Under the pieces are notes generated by a model. The model was not told the origin of the DNA and made no database searches. It saw nothing but the letters and a program-made list of their open reading frames with translations. A stretch of DNA of 64,000 nt from Verrucomicrobium sp. (GTDB lineage: Bacteria; Verrucomicrobiota; Verrucomicrobiia; Methylacidiphilales; UBA1321): contig JAFIGT010000019.1 of NCBI GenBank assembly GCA_017849585.1, positions 1-64,000 of the forward strand, written 5' to 3'. This document shows, piece after piece, positions 36,961 through 45,409 of the stretch (position 1 is its first letter; the number at the start of each line of letters is the position of its first letter). The translations under genes were made by a program, and so were the position numbers.

Positions 36961-37693
36961 TTGATATGGATCGAATATTTTGAAAAGTGGGGTGTAAAAT
37001 TCAATTTTGGCGGCGTCACTACTCACCTCGACTGCTTTGCCTTGATCGGAGTCATCGACCATATCGGCCCAAAACGAGACGTGATCTTTATCAGTTGCAC
37101 CTATGGCCCTGAAAGGGAGAATCGACAGGTGTTACAGCGCTTCGGACCGGTGAATTCGACCTCGGGCGGGAGACGTCTGAACGTCATGTTCACTCGGGCA
37201 AAGCGCCAAATGGTCATTTTTAGCTCGATGCGCGCCGAGGATGTCCGGACGAATACGCCAGATGAAAAGACCGGACGCGGTTACCTCAAACGCTTTTTTG
37301 AAGTTTGCCGAAACCGGCGTCTTGGACAACGCCTCTGGACCATCCGACCACGAAATTGGTCCGGACTTTGAGGTCGCGGTTGCTGATTTTCTGCGATCTA
37401 AAGGCTTTTCCATCGTCCCGCAAATCGGCGTCGCCGGATTCTTCATTGATATGGCGGTTTGTCACCCAGATAATAGCGAGAAATACGTCCTCGGCATCGA
37501 GTGCGACGGAGCTAGCTATCATTCCTCGCGCACCGCTCGCGATCGGGACCGTCTTCGCGAGGAAGTATTGCGCAGCCGTGGCTGGAATCTCCACCGCGTC
37601 TGGACAACCGATTGGTTTTATCAAAGAGACGCCGCGCAAAAGAAGCTACTGGCGGCAGTTGAGAAGCATCTTAAGCAGAATGCAGCTCGCTAA
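36961..37693 (+). pseudogene. 3' remnant of a DUF4011-type superfamily I helicase with endonuclease-like C-terminus
   Basis: From about 37060 the reading is R-D-V-I-F-I-S-C-T-Y-G-P-E, then G-G-R-R-L-N-V-M-F-T-R-A-K-R-Q-M-V-I-F-S-S-M, the last helicase motifs. A run of six T (37294-37299) breaks the frame; five T would continue L-K-F-A-E-T-G. The C-terminal part (F-E-V-A-V-A-D-F-L, G-F-F-I-D-M-A-V, G-I-E-C-D-G-A-S-Y-H-S-S, R-D-R-D-R-L-R-E-E-V-L) is the restriction-endonuclease-like domain of large defence-type helicases. The N-terminal bulk is absent. Its TAA overlaps the convergent stop of comM fragment 2 (CTAA), so both ends may have been acquired as one piece. Confidence 0.82.
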
Positions 37694-38238
37694 CCCCAGA
37701 TTTGCCGATCAAGGGATCGGTATTGGATTGCCTCACTAATATCGTTTTCTGAAATGTCTGTCCGTCCCGCAAGGTCTGCAACAGTGCGCGCGACTTTTAG
37801 GATTCGATCATAGGCTCGCGCACTCAATTTCAGCTCGCCTAGCGCCATACGTAAGAAAGTTTCACTATCAGAGTCAAGAACCGCGTAAGTTTTGAGATCC
37901 TTTGTCGTCATCTGCGCGTTGCAACGGGTCTTTCGTGCTGAGAATCGTTCAGTCTGGCGTTGGCGAGCTTTAACCACCCTCCGCCGAATTGTCGCTGAAG
38001 ATTCTGCGACCTCCGGTCGAAGAAGTGTCTCATGCTTAACGGCAGGGACTTCAATATGAATATCTATTCGATCGAGTAAGGGCCCGGAAATCTTATTGAG
38101 ATAGCGCTGTGTCTCCACTGCGGTGCTTCTCCCCTCTCGGCTTCCGCTTGGGCTGGGGTTCATCGCCGCGACCAACATAAAGTTACAGGGAAAAGTCGTC
38201 GTGCCCGCAGCACGCGACAGAACGATCTTACGGTCTTC
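37690..38238 (-). pseudogene. comM/YifB 3' fragment, copy 2 (divergent)
   Basis: It encodes ~183 C-terminal residues (E-D-R-K-I-V-L-S-R-A-A-G-T-T-T-F to Y-R-S-L-D-R-Q-I-W-G). It aligns with residues 324-506 of the intact ComM and breaks at exactly the same Glu codon as copy 1. It is clearly more divergent than copy 1 in both protein (S-P-S-G-S-R-E-G, L-R-P-E-V-A-E-S-S) and codon choice, suggesting another donor. The adjoining convergent helicase remnant supports acquisition from outside. Confidence 0.92.
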
Positions 38239-38267
38239 AGATGGAAGTGCGTAATGGGTACTTTGTC
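38239..38267. repeat. 29-bp junction repeat abutting comM fragment 2
   Basis: AGATGGAAGTGC ... GGGTACTTTGTC, 26 of 29 bases identical to 29156-29184 and in the same position and orientation relative to the comM fragment. The three differences are single substitutions. Confidence 0.8.
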
Positions 38268-38306
38268 GATTTTATAGTTCAAGAGGGCATTTGGGAGGTG
38301 TCACTC

Positions 38307-40223
38307 TTACTCAAGATAAACGGCGTCCTTATTTTTCACGAGTTTTCCGCCTATATTCTGGGGCTGACCGGTGGAGTTGACTGCGACAATACGGCCATCG
38401 GCGTAAATCGTTCGGGACAGCCCTTCGCCCAGCGTTTCGATGGAATGAAGATCAACCAGCGCGCGGTCTCCAAATCGCTGGCAGCTCAAATTCCATGACG
38501 AGACAGCGTAATCCCGCACTTCGGCGTAAGTCGGATTGACATGCGGTCCGGGAATCGGCCTGGCAGAGATTTCAAAGAATGGCATGGCGCCAACGCGGAC
38601 ATCTTCCAGTGTCCGAGCAAGGCCGGATTTCTCCGGTAACGTCTGGTGATAGCGGAGGCTGTTGTGTAAAGCGATCGGCATGGCGGGAACAACTTCGTCG
38701 AACCATTCCCGCACATCTGTGCTCTCGAATGGCACATTGTCGATGTAGGCACCGTCGAGCAAATCGGTGTATGGCCCGAAGGGAAATTCCGCGCTCAAGG
38801 TGCCGAATTCCTTCCGTGTGTAGGCGAGCATATCGCGCATGGCGGCGAAGAATTCTCCTCGCGTGGCCGGATGCTTCGGTGAGTGGCACGGATAGAAGGC
38901 ACCCAGGGCGTCGAGATAATAGTTCCCCCGGATGCCGAGCTTATGCATGTGGGGAAAGGACTCGCGGAGATAGTTGAGTCCGCAACGTGGGCAGATCTTG
39001 TGCACAAATCCGCCTGACCACGGGATGTTGCGCCAGACGGTTCCGTCCCGCAGCACAACAAGATCGTCTCGATTGAGATTGTCGGCCAGATCATACGCAT
39101 CATAGCAGTTATCATGCACTGTGATTACGCAATCGTGCTCGCGTCCCCATTGGATAAGGCGCTTGAATTCCTCTTCGCCGCCCTCAACGGGATTGACCGG
39201 GAAGCGCTGGGGATAACGGCCATCGTGGCCTTCGAAATTCCATCCCACCATTTGAGCCGTGATCCTTTCGATGCCATCCGTCTGTATAGTAGCGAGAATG
39301 TCGCGCGCCTCTGCGAAGGTCGTAGCCGAGTGATATGCGCCGCGGCCATCGAGAGCCAATTCCTTGTGCCCTTGGAAAATCTTGAGCAGAAAGCCGCGGG
39401 CGAAATGGTCGAGCTCCGCTGGGTTGCCTTCCTTTTCCTTCCACGTTCGCAAGCCACGTTCCTCGCGCAGAAAGGTACGGTATTGGCGGGCGAATTCCTG
39501 CCAGCCTCCAGCAGCAGGGTCGAGCAGGCAAAAGAGAATGGAGCGGTCGCCACCGAGGCGTGTGTCCTGATGATCCCAGCGGTAGACAAGCCCGGCGTGG
39601 ATGGAGTAAGTCGACGAGGCATCCCAGTGGGAACGCGCGACCGCTTCTGCATCCGCATCGCCCTGACTGACCATCGCACACCACGACGCATCATTGCGAT
39701 GCATGCCGAAGCAATTGAAGTCACTGTGCAACGTCCATTGTTCCTGCCGGGTATAAAGGGTAATCCGTTTTTCCCTCGCCACGGTTTTATTGAAGTGGTG
39801 GAGCACTCCTGTATTGCACGGCAGAAACAGGTAGCCTTCCTCTCCCGGAGTGGCGGGGGAGAAGCCGGGGAACAGATCGAGACGCAGCAATTTGCCGAAG
39901 CCGGGTTGGAGCTCCACTAGCGCGTCATCACGCACGGTGACGCGCCACCGGACGCCGTCCGCGAGCGGTATGGCCACGATTTCAAACTCGAGAACCACGC
40001 CCACGTACGGTAGTGAGACGCGGCAGGGCAGCATCCAGCCACAATCCGCACGGGAGAGTTTTTCCCAGAGCGGCTCAGCGTCCACCCACTGGGGCTGCGC
40101 TTCCATGCTATTATAGATTTCACAGGTGGCAACGCGGGTGATACGGAGCGATTCACGCCAGCGGGGGTTGTGCAGTTGAATGGTGCGCGTGCGTGAATCA
40201 ACTTCAAATAGGGTGGGGTTCAT
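38307..40223 (-). CDS. DUF5696/DUF6259-like glycoside hydrolase
   Basis: 638 residues with no signal peptide. An N-terminal beta-sandwich (about 1-270) precedes a TIM-barrel-like region with Q-M-V-G-W-N-F-E-G-H-D-G-R-Y-P, V-I-T-V-H-D-N-C-Y-D, G-N-Y-Y-L-D-A-L-G-A-F-Y-P-C and L-S-A-E-F-P-F-G-P-Y-T-D. A C-terminal strand domain follows (I-Y-A-D-G-R-I-V-A-V-N). The order resembles GH101-like and DUF5696/DUF6259 proteins; the Asp and Glu in L-D-A-L-G and A-E-F-P are catalytic candidates. It is last in the leftward operon under the GntR/LacI-type regulator. The family call is from pattern recognition only. Confidence 0.7.
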   Translation of the reverse strand: MNPTLFEVDSRTRTIQLHNPRWRESLRITRVATCEIYNSMEAQPQWVDAEPLWEKLSRADCGWMLPCRVSLPYVGVVLEFEIVAIPLADGVRWRVTVRDDALVELQPGFGKLLRLDLFPGFSPATPGEEGYLFLPCNTGVLHHFNKTVAREKRITLYTRQEQWTLHSDFNCFGMHRNDASWCAMVSQGDADAEAVARSHWDASSTYSIHAGLVYRWDHQDTRLGGDRSILFCLLDPAAGGWQEFARQYRTFLREERGLRTWKEKEGNPAELDHFARGFLLKIFQGHKELALDGRGAYHSATTFAEARDILATIQTDGIERITAQMVGWNFEGHDGRYPQRFPVNPVEGGEEEFKRLIQWGREHDCVITVHDNCYDAYDLADNLNRDDLVVLRDGTVWRNIPWSGGFVHKICPRCGLNYLRESFPHMHKLGIRGNYYLDALGAFYPCHSPKHPATRGEFFAAMRDMLAYTRKEFGTLSAEFPFGPYTDLLDGAYIDNVPFESTDVREWFDEVVPAMPIALHNSLRYHQTLPEKSGLARTLEDVRVGAMPFFEISARPIPGPHVNPTYAEVRDYAVSSWNLSCQRFGDRALVDLHSIETLGEGLSRTIYADGRIVAVNSTGQPQNIGGKLVKNKDAVYLE

Positions 40224-40265
40224 AAAAAACGATAGGAGTAACGACAGGCGGTCCGGCGTCAGCGG

Positions 40266-40904
40266 TTAGTTTTGACCGCCGAAGAAGGCCTGCGCATTGA
40301 GCGAGGAGACTTGATTCGAGGAGGAATTTTCCACATGACCGTCGAGGAAGAATATGCCGCAGTTCGTATTGGAATGGCGGTAGGAAATTTGATTCAGCGC
40401 CGAAATGAAAGAGGTGTTCAAGGCGTCAGCTAACAGCATCGTTTTCGACGGGACCTGAACCCAGATGGACATGGCTTCACGGTATCCGTCGACTTTACCG
40501 CCCTGCTGGATTTTGGTGTTGATTCCGTAACTGCGCCGCGGAGTCCCGTCCTTGGCGATGAAGGGACAGGTGAAGACGCGCACGTCTTTGAAGGAGGCTC
40601 CGTAAAGCTCTTCTCCCGCCGAGGAGGGGGTGATTCCAAGATAGGGCGCTACTCTGATCCTCCAGGTATTTGATGTTGATGTGGGGAGCCGTCCGTCGTT
40701 CTCGATCGCGTAGGTCTGGCAAGCCATGCCGAGTTGTTTCAGATTATGCAAGCAGCTTGCCGTCCGCGCCTGATCGACCATGTCTTTAGCCTTCGGCAGA
40801 AGCAGGGCGCAAAGGATGATGACGATGGCGAGGGCTACGAGCAATTCGAGGAGGGCGAATGCTACGCCGTGGCGCCATCGTATCGGGGCAAGGCCAACCA
40901 CCAT
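40266..40904 (-). CDS. Prepilin-like protein with H-X-DG signature
   Basis: 212 residues from ATG 40904. The N-terminal hydrophobic helix F-A-L-L-E-L-L-V-A-L-A-I-V-I-I-L resembles the type IV pilin/pseudopilin helix with its Glu, but the canonical Gly-Phe processing site is replaced by G-V-A-F. The C-terminal part has S-Y-R-H-S-N-T-N-C-G-I-F-F-L-D-G-H-V, close to the planctomycete/verrucomicrobial H-X9-DG motif with one extra residue. It lies 22 bases after the PEP-CTERM gene in the same operon. It is probably anchored in the inner membrane; its role with the glycan enzymes is unknown. Confidence 0.8.
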   Translation of the reverse strand: MVVGLAPIRWRHGVAFALLELLVALAIVIILCALLLPKAKDMVDQARTASCLHNLKQLGMACQTYAIENDGRLPTSTSNTWRIRVAPYLGITPSSAGEELYGASFKDVRVFTCPFIAKDGTPRRSYGINTKIQQGGKVDGYREAMSIWVQVPSKTMLLADALNTSFISALNQISYRHSNTNCGIFFLDGHVENSSSNQVSSLNAQAFFGGQN

Positions 40905-40926
40905 AAAAGAAGAGGAAGTATTGGGG

Positions 40927-41856
40927 TTAGCGAAGGTAGCTCTTGTGTCCGGAAAACTTGGATCGGGCGAAAAGGCACAAGAGCGAAGCGGGCACGAGCA
41001 GCGAGACGGTCGGTTCAGGCACCGCATTGATATAGAAATTCGTGTAATTCACAATGCCAGTGGTAGAGCCAGTACCGTCGCCTTCATAGTAAAGTCCCAC
41101 ATAGCCATTGGTGTATTGGGCGGAGTTTAACACGCCATCGATGGAGCAGATCACGGTTGGATTGGTGAAGGCGGCGTCCGAGAGGCGGCTAATACCAGTG
41201 CCGCTGCCGGGAATGGCGGAGTCGGCGATCAGTTGAAACGAATAGTTGGTCGAGGTTCCATCCGCGTTCGGCGTGAGGACGAGTTGCATGAAGTAGACCG
41301 TCGACGATGAGCCATAGGCAAAAGAGGATGATGAGGAGATGTTGCTCCCCACCGCGCCTCCGGTAAAAGAATTCAGAAACAGGAAATCGTCGGACGTAGA
41401 GGTGTTCACGGTGTTCTTCACGCTGAAAAGCAGCCCGTTGGCCGTGTTACTGGAATCGGACAGTCCAATGAGAATTCCGGTAGAGGCAGCGTTATTGGTG
41501 GTGCCACTCGATAGCGAGATGAGTTGAGTGCGGATGACGAGGGAAGACCCAGCCTGAAACTGTTCGTATCCAGCGGGACGGGTGGCGTTGCTCACAGTAG
41601 GTTGGGCGTCATCGTAAACAATCCAGGCAGAGTTTGCTGTGGCAGTGGTGCCGTATTTCAAGGCACCGCCCTGGACAAGAAAATAGCCTTGAGTCGAGCC
41701 ATTGTCGAAACGGGTAGTCGAACTGCCGGAGGAATTCCCGGAGCCGAAGCCTGCTTGGCGATCGCCAGAACCAAGGCTGAAGTCAAATGATGTCTGTGCG
41801 AGCACGGATTGGGTGCAGAGGAGAGCGACGATAAGAGCAGCGGGTAGCGTCTTCAT
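40927..41856 (-). CDS. PEP-CTERM sorting-domain protein
   Basis: 309 residues from ATG 41856; a TTG four codons upstream is less likely. The signal peptide is M-K-T-L-P-A-A-L-I-V-A-L-L-C-T-Q-S-V-L-A. A Ser/Thr/Gly-rich beta-sandwich body follows. The C-terminal tail V-P-E-P-T-V, a hydrophobic segment (S-L-L-V-P-A-S-L-L-C-L-F-A) and a basic end (R-S-K-F-S-G-H-K) are the PEP-CTERM/exosortase sorting signal. It is predicted to be exported and processed by an exosortase. The body has lectin-like strand composition and may bind glycans, which is inference from context. Confidence 0.85.
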   Translation of the reverse strand: MKTLPAALIVALLCTQSVLAQTSFDFSLGSGDRQAGFGSGNSSGSSTTRFDNGSTQGYFLVQGGALKYGTTATANSAWIVYDDAQPTVSNATRPAGYEQFQAGSSLVIRTQLISLSSGTTNNAASTGILIGLSDSSNTANGLLFSVKNTVNTSTSDDFLFLNSFTGGAVGSNISSSSSFAYGSSSTVYFMQLVLTPNADGTSTNYSFQLIADSAIPGSGTGISRLSDAAFTNPTVICSIDGVLNSAQYTNGYVGLYYEGDGTGSTTGIVNYTNFYINAVPEPTVSLLVPASLLCLFARSKFSGHKSYLR

Positions 41857-41885
41857 GATTATTTTCAATGGAGGTTGGGGTTAAG

Positions 41886-43013
41886 TTAAAGGGAGAGATT
41901 TTCGGAAAATTGCGGGGCGTGCTGCGGTCCGCTGGAGCAGACTCGCGCGTTGTACCACTCGATTACGGGCTCGCAACGAGGATTGATCATCCGGGCCACG
42001 AGGAGATCGACGGCGCGCTGGGCGAGAATTTCCAAGTCAATCTCAAGCGCAATGATGGGAAGCGAAAACACGCAGGGTGTTTGCAAGTGGGTTTTCACGG
42101 CGACTTGCGGTATGTAGGTTCCGACTTCGCGCAGGCGGAAGGTTAAGCCCTGAGCCACCATATCGTCGGGCACAAGGAGTCCATCGGGCCGCTTTTCCTC
42201 GGGAAGTCGCAGAAGATGGTCTGCAGCTTGAAAGCCTCCCCGAATGCCGCCAGCAATGGCGATGCCGGGAAGTGAATCGATGCGGCATTGAGGTAGCTCC
42301 TCTTTCACCAGGGCGCAGCCTTCGACGAGGCGGTGATAACCTGCGGTCGCTATGGGATGAGTTGTGACAAGACCGAGTCGCTTCGCTCCCCGACAGGCAA
42401 GTTCGCGTGCGCTATTGAACACGAACGCTCCTGCATCAATGACGATGCCGAAGTCCGGGGTCTCCCAGCCTGCGACACCGCACACGGGAATCTGGCGGTT
42501 AACAAGACGGGTAGCCGTGACAACGCCATCAATGAATTCGCCGGCAATATCCTCAGCCAGGCCGGTAAAATCGGCGGCCTCCCGGCTGTCGACTTCTTCT
42601 CCTGGAAGAGAGTCGGGCGAAAGCATGTACGTACGGTCGGTACAATTCCTCAGGGCCAACTGGCGGTGTAGCGAGTGTGCGAGGACGGAGAAAAATGGAC
42701 TGGCTTGAAATGACGGTGTCACGATGCCGACCGTCCAGATACGGCGCAACGGATTAAGCGGATGAAGTGCTGTGATCACTGTGCCGGAACGTTGACGGCG
42801 TGTCAGTACGCCATCGGCTACCAGCCATCGCATCGCTTCACTGACGGTGCCGTGGCAGGAGCGGAGTTGGCGGATGAGATCGGACTGCGGAGGCAGACGA
42901 TCGCCGATCGTGAGATTGCCCTGATGGATCAGGCGCAGAATTTTGCGATACGCATTGAGGGCTTGATGGCGTTGAGCTTCAGCGGCGCGGATTTTGGCAG
43001 ATACCCTCTTCAT
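41886..43013 (-). CDS. GntR-type DNA-binding / LacI-type sensor transcription regulator
   Basis: 375 residues from ATG 43013; the longer reading begins with TTG. The N-terminal winged helix is Y-R-K-I-L-R-L-I-H-Q-G-N-L-T-I-G-D-R-L-P then L-R-S-C-H-G-T-V-S-E-A-M-R-W-L. The C-terminal part is a periplasmic-binding-protein-like sensor (V-G-I-V-T-P-S-F, G-L-V-T-T-H-P-I, P-D-G-L-L-V-P-D-D-M-V-A-Q-G-L). This is the AraR-like architecture. It is divergent from the FAD-oxidoreductase operon and first gene of its own leftward operon, so it probably controls both in response to a sugar. Confidence 0.9.
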   Translation of the reverse strand: MKRVSAKIRAAEAQRHQALNAYRKILRLIHQGNLTIGDRLPPQSDLIRQLRSCHGTVSEAMRWLVADGVLTRRQRSGTVITALHPLNPLRRIWTVGIVTPSFQASPFFSVLAHSLHRQLALRNCTDRTYMLSPDSLPGEEVDSREAADFTGLAEDIAGEFIDGVVTATRLVNRQIPVCGVAGWETPDFGIVIDAGAFVFNSARELACRGAKRLGLVTTHPIATAGYHRLVEGCALVKEELPQCRIDSLPGIAIAGGIRGGFQAADHLLRLPEEKRPDGLLVPDDMVAQGLTFRLREVGTYIPQVAVKTHLQTPCVFSLPIIALEIDLEILAQRAVDLLVARMINPRCEPVIEWYNARVCSSGPQHAPQFSENLSL

Positions 43014-43058
43014 GGAAAGGAGAATAACCAAGCCGCGAAATGATTGCAATTAAAAAAA

Positions 43059-43091
43059 TCAGTTGACTGATATATTTATTTGGAATTTAAT
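43059..43091 (+). promoter_or_regulatory. Promoter with overlapping palindrome for the 43100 operon
   Basis: TTGACT (43063-43068), a 17-base spacer and TTTAAT (43086-43091) form a good sigma-70-like promoter. TCAGT-TG-ACTGA (43059-43070) is a palindrome covering the -35 box, a likely operator for the divergent regulator. The -10 box ends only 8 bases before the ATG at 43100, so transcription would start within 0-3 bases of the start codon, predicting a leaderless or nearly leaderless mRNA. Confidence 0.6.
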
Positions 43092-43099
43092 GGCGGCAG

Positions 43100-45379
43100 A
43101 TGAACGAATTTATTGTCGAAGCCGATTTCTGTGTAATCGGCGGTGGCGTCGCCGGCATCTGTGCGGCGTTGGCGGCTTCCCGAGAGGGACTGCGAGTCGT
43201 GCTGGTGCAAAACCGCTCTCTCCTTGGTGGGAATGCCTCGAGTGAAATCCGCCAGGCTATCGGCGGCGCTGGTTTCATGGGGCATTTCCCCGACGCTCGT
43301 GAAGGCGGAATTGTTGGTGATTTATGGACGCGCGTGCGGCAGGGCTGCTTTCGCAACAATCTCAATGACTATGCCGAGAGCAGTGTGATTTTCTGGGATC
43401 TCTGCCAGAAGGAAAAAAATCTGCAGCTCTTTCTCAATACACACGTCACGGCGGTGGAAAAGAAAGGCTCCCGGCTGATCTCGATCACTGGCATTCAGAC
43501 GAGCACAGGTCGGACCATCGTCGTGCGGGCCGCGCAGTTCGCTGACTGCTCCGGTGATGCGAATGTTGCCTACCTTGCTGGGGCGGCCTTCATGTCGGGG
43601 CAGGAGGGCCGTGATGAATTTGGAGAATCACTGGCTCCCCACGAGCGCACTTCTTTCACCATGGGCAATACCCTTCTCTTCCAGGCGGAGAAGCTGGACC
43701 GTCCCGTGCCGCCACCGCATTTCGATTGGATTGAGGATCTGCGTGGTCGCAAAATCTGGTGGACGTTGCATCCGCCCGTTGGTCCGATGGAATCCGGTTG
43801 CTGGACGTTTGAATACGGCGGCACGCTCGACACGGTTGCCGATGCGGAAAAAATCTATGCCGAGCTGCTTAAGATTCTCTATAGCGCGTGGAGCGATCTC
43901 AAGCTCCGCCCTGAATGCGGCATGGAAAATTACCGCATCAGCTTCGTCAGCGGTCTACCCGGCAAACGCGAAAGCCGCCGCGTCATCGGAGACTACATTC
44001 TCTCGCAAAACGACATTGTAAGCATGCGGCGCTTTTCCGATGATGTTGCCTATGCAGGCTGGAGTCTCGACCTGCATCATCCCGAGGGTTTTTACGGTCC
44101 GGGCCGTCCGACACAGTTTTGCTTTTTCCCGGAGATCCATTCGCTGCCGCTGCGTTGTCTGTATGCGCGTGATCTGGATAATCTCTGGCTCGCAGGGCGC
44201 GATATCAGCGTTACGCACATTGCCCTCGGTGGCGTGCGGCTCATGGCTACGTGCGGTCTGGCGGGCGAAGCGATAGGCACGGCCGCGACCTATTTTGCGC
44301 AGGCTGGATCGTGTCGCGAGACGGGGCGTCGGTTTATCAAGGAAATCCAGCAAACAATCTTGCGCGGTGGCGGATTTATTCCCGAGGTTCGCAACAACGA
44401 TAGCAGCGATCTTGCCCGGCACGCCATTGTGAGCGCTCATAGCGAAGCGGTTCTCGAAACGGGTGAGCCAACCGAGTGGGTGGCGATTTCCAATGGAATC
44501 GGTATTGCCTTTCCTGTTACCGCTCAACGACTCGGTACGTTGACGCTCTGGACACGCAATGCCACCGCTGCGCCGGCAACTCTCCGGGCCGTCTTGCAAC
44601 CGATTCGCGCTCTGCGCGATTTTCATTCCACCAAGCCGCTGGCTCAAGCGCGTAGCGAAGCGCCTCCAGGCGAGGCGCAAATCGTATTCACTTTCAATGC
44701 GGTGGGGCTGCGCGACGACGTCTACATGGTGCACGTTTTTTCCGACAGCCGTGAACTCTGCCTCGGTCAGGTTCGTCGCCGAATCACGGGCGTTCATGCC
44801 GCAGATCATTTCCCCGATGGTAACGAAAACGGCTGGGCCATCGAACTTGGTACACCCAATCCCCCTCACTGGGTGCGGCGTTTTAACAACCAGCGAAACA
44901 ATGCGCCGGAGGAGTTTCATTCGACGCCATGCTTTACGCTCCAACCGCCGTCTTGCTGCTACAGTGCCGCCAACGTCATCAACGGCTTCAATCGTCCCAC
45001 CCGCCTGCCGAATTTGTGGGCATCAGATCCGCGCGCGCTGTTTCCGCAGGAACTCATTTTGCGCTGGCCCGAGCCGGTGTGTCTCAAGGAGATTCGCATT
45101 GTTTTCGATGACGACATGGACCTGAGCATGCCTCCACTGGTGCCGCTTTCGACACTTGTGGCTGACTATACGCTCGAGGCCGAGACCGATGCCGGTCCGC
45201 TCGTGCTTGCTTCAGTAAAGAACAACGGGCACCGGCTCGCTATCCACTCTATTTCTGGCGTTTCCACCCAGCTTTTGCGTTTGCGTATTGAGCGCATGCA
45301 TGCCGGTGGAACGCAGGCTCGTGTTTTTGAAATTCGTTGTTACGGCCAAGGGCCGTGTATCGCTCCGGCGTCTTCCTGA
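43100..45379 (+). CDS. FAD-dependent oxidoreductase with C-terminal beta domain
   Basis: 759 residues. The Rossmann FAD motif V-I-G-G-G-V-A-G-I-C-A-A-L-A-A-S-R-E-G (about 12-30) and L-L-G-G-N-A-S-S-E-I-R are typical of the PF12831 FAD-dependent oxidoreductases of glycan-utilisation loci. A second FAD-contact block is R-D-I-S-V-T-H-I-A-L-G-G-V-R-L-M-A-T-C-G. Residues about 470-750 form a beta-rich, discoidin-like appendage (A-A-N-V-I-N-G-F-N-R-P, W-P-E-P-V-C-L-K-E-I-R-I-V-F-D-D). No signal peptide is seen. The family probably oxidises sugar or sugar-derivative hydroxyls; the substrate is unknown. Confidence 0.82.
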   Translation: MNEFIVEADFCVIGGGVAGICAALAASREGLRVVLVQNRSLLGGNASSEIRQAIGGAGFMGHFPDAREGGIVGDLWTRVRQGCFRNNLNDYAESSVIFWDLCQKEKNLQLFLNTHVTAVEKKGSRLISITGIQTSTGRTIVVRAAQFADCSGDANVAYLAGAAFMSGQEGRDEFGESLAPHERTSFTMGNTLLFQAEKLDRPVPPPHFDWIEDLRGRKIWWTLHPPVGPMESGCWTFEYGGTLDTVADAEKIYAELLKILYSAWSDLKLRPECGMENYRISFVSGLPGKRESRRVIGDYILSQNDIVSMRRFSDDVAYAGWSLDLHHPEGFYGPGRPTQFCFFPEIHSLPLRCLYARDLDNLWLAGRDISVTHIALGGVRLMATCGLAGEAIGTAATYFAQAGSCRETGRRFIKEIQQTILRGGGFIPEVRNNDSSDLARHAIVSAHSEAVLETGEPTEWVAISNGIGIAFPVTAQRLGTLTLWTRNATAAPATLRAVLQPIRALRDFHSTKPLAQARSEAPPGEAQIVFTFNAVGLRDDVYMVHVFSDSRELCLGQVRRRITGVHAADHFPDGNENGWAIELGTPNPPHWVRRFNNQRNNAPEEFHSTPCFTLQPPSCCYSAANVINGFNRPTRLPNLWASDPRALFPQELILRWPEPVCLKEIRIVFDDDMDLSMPPLVPLSTLVADYTLEAETDAGPLVLASVKNNGHRLAIHSISGVSTQLLRLRIERMHAGGTQARVFEIRCYGQGPCIAPASS

Positions 45380-45409
45380 TTCAACTTCCAACCCTCCTCT
45401 ACAAAACTC

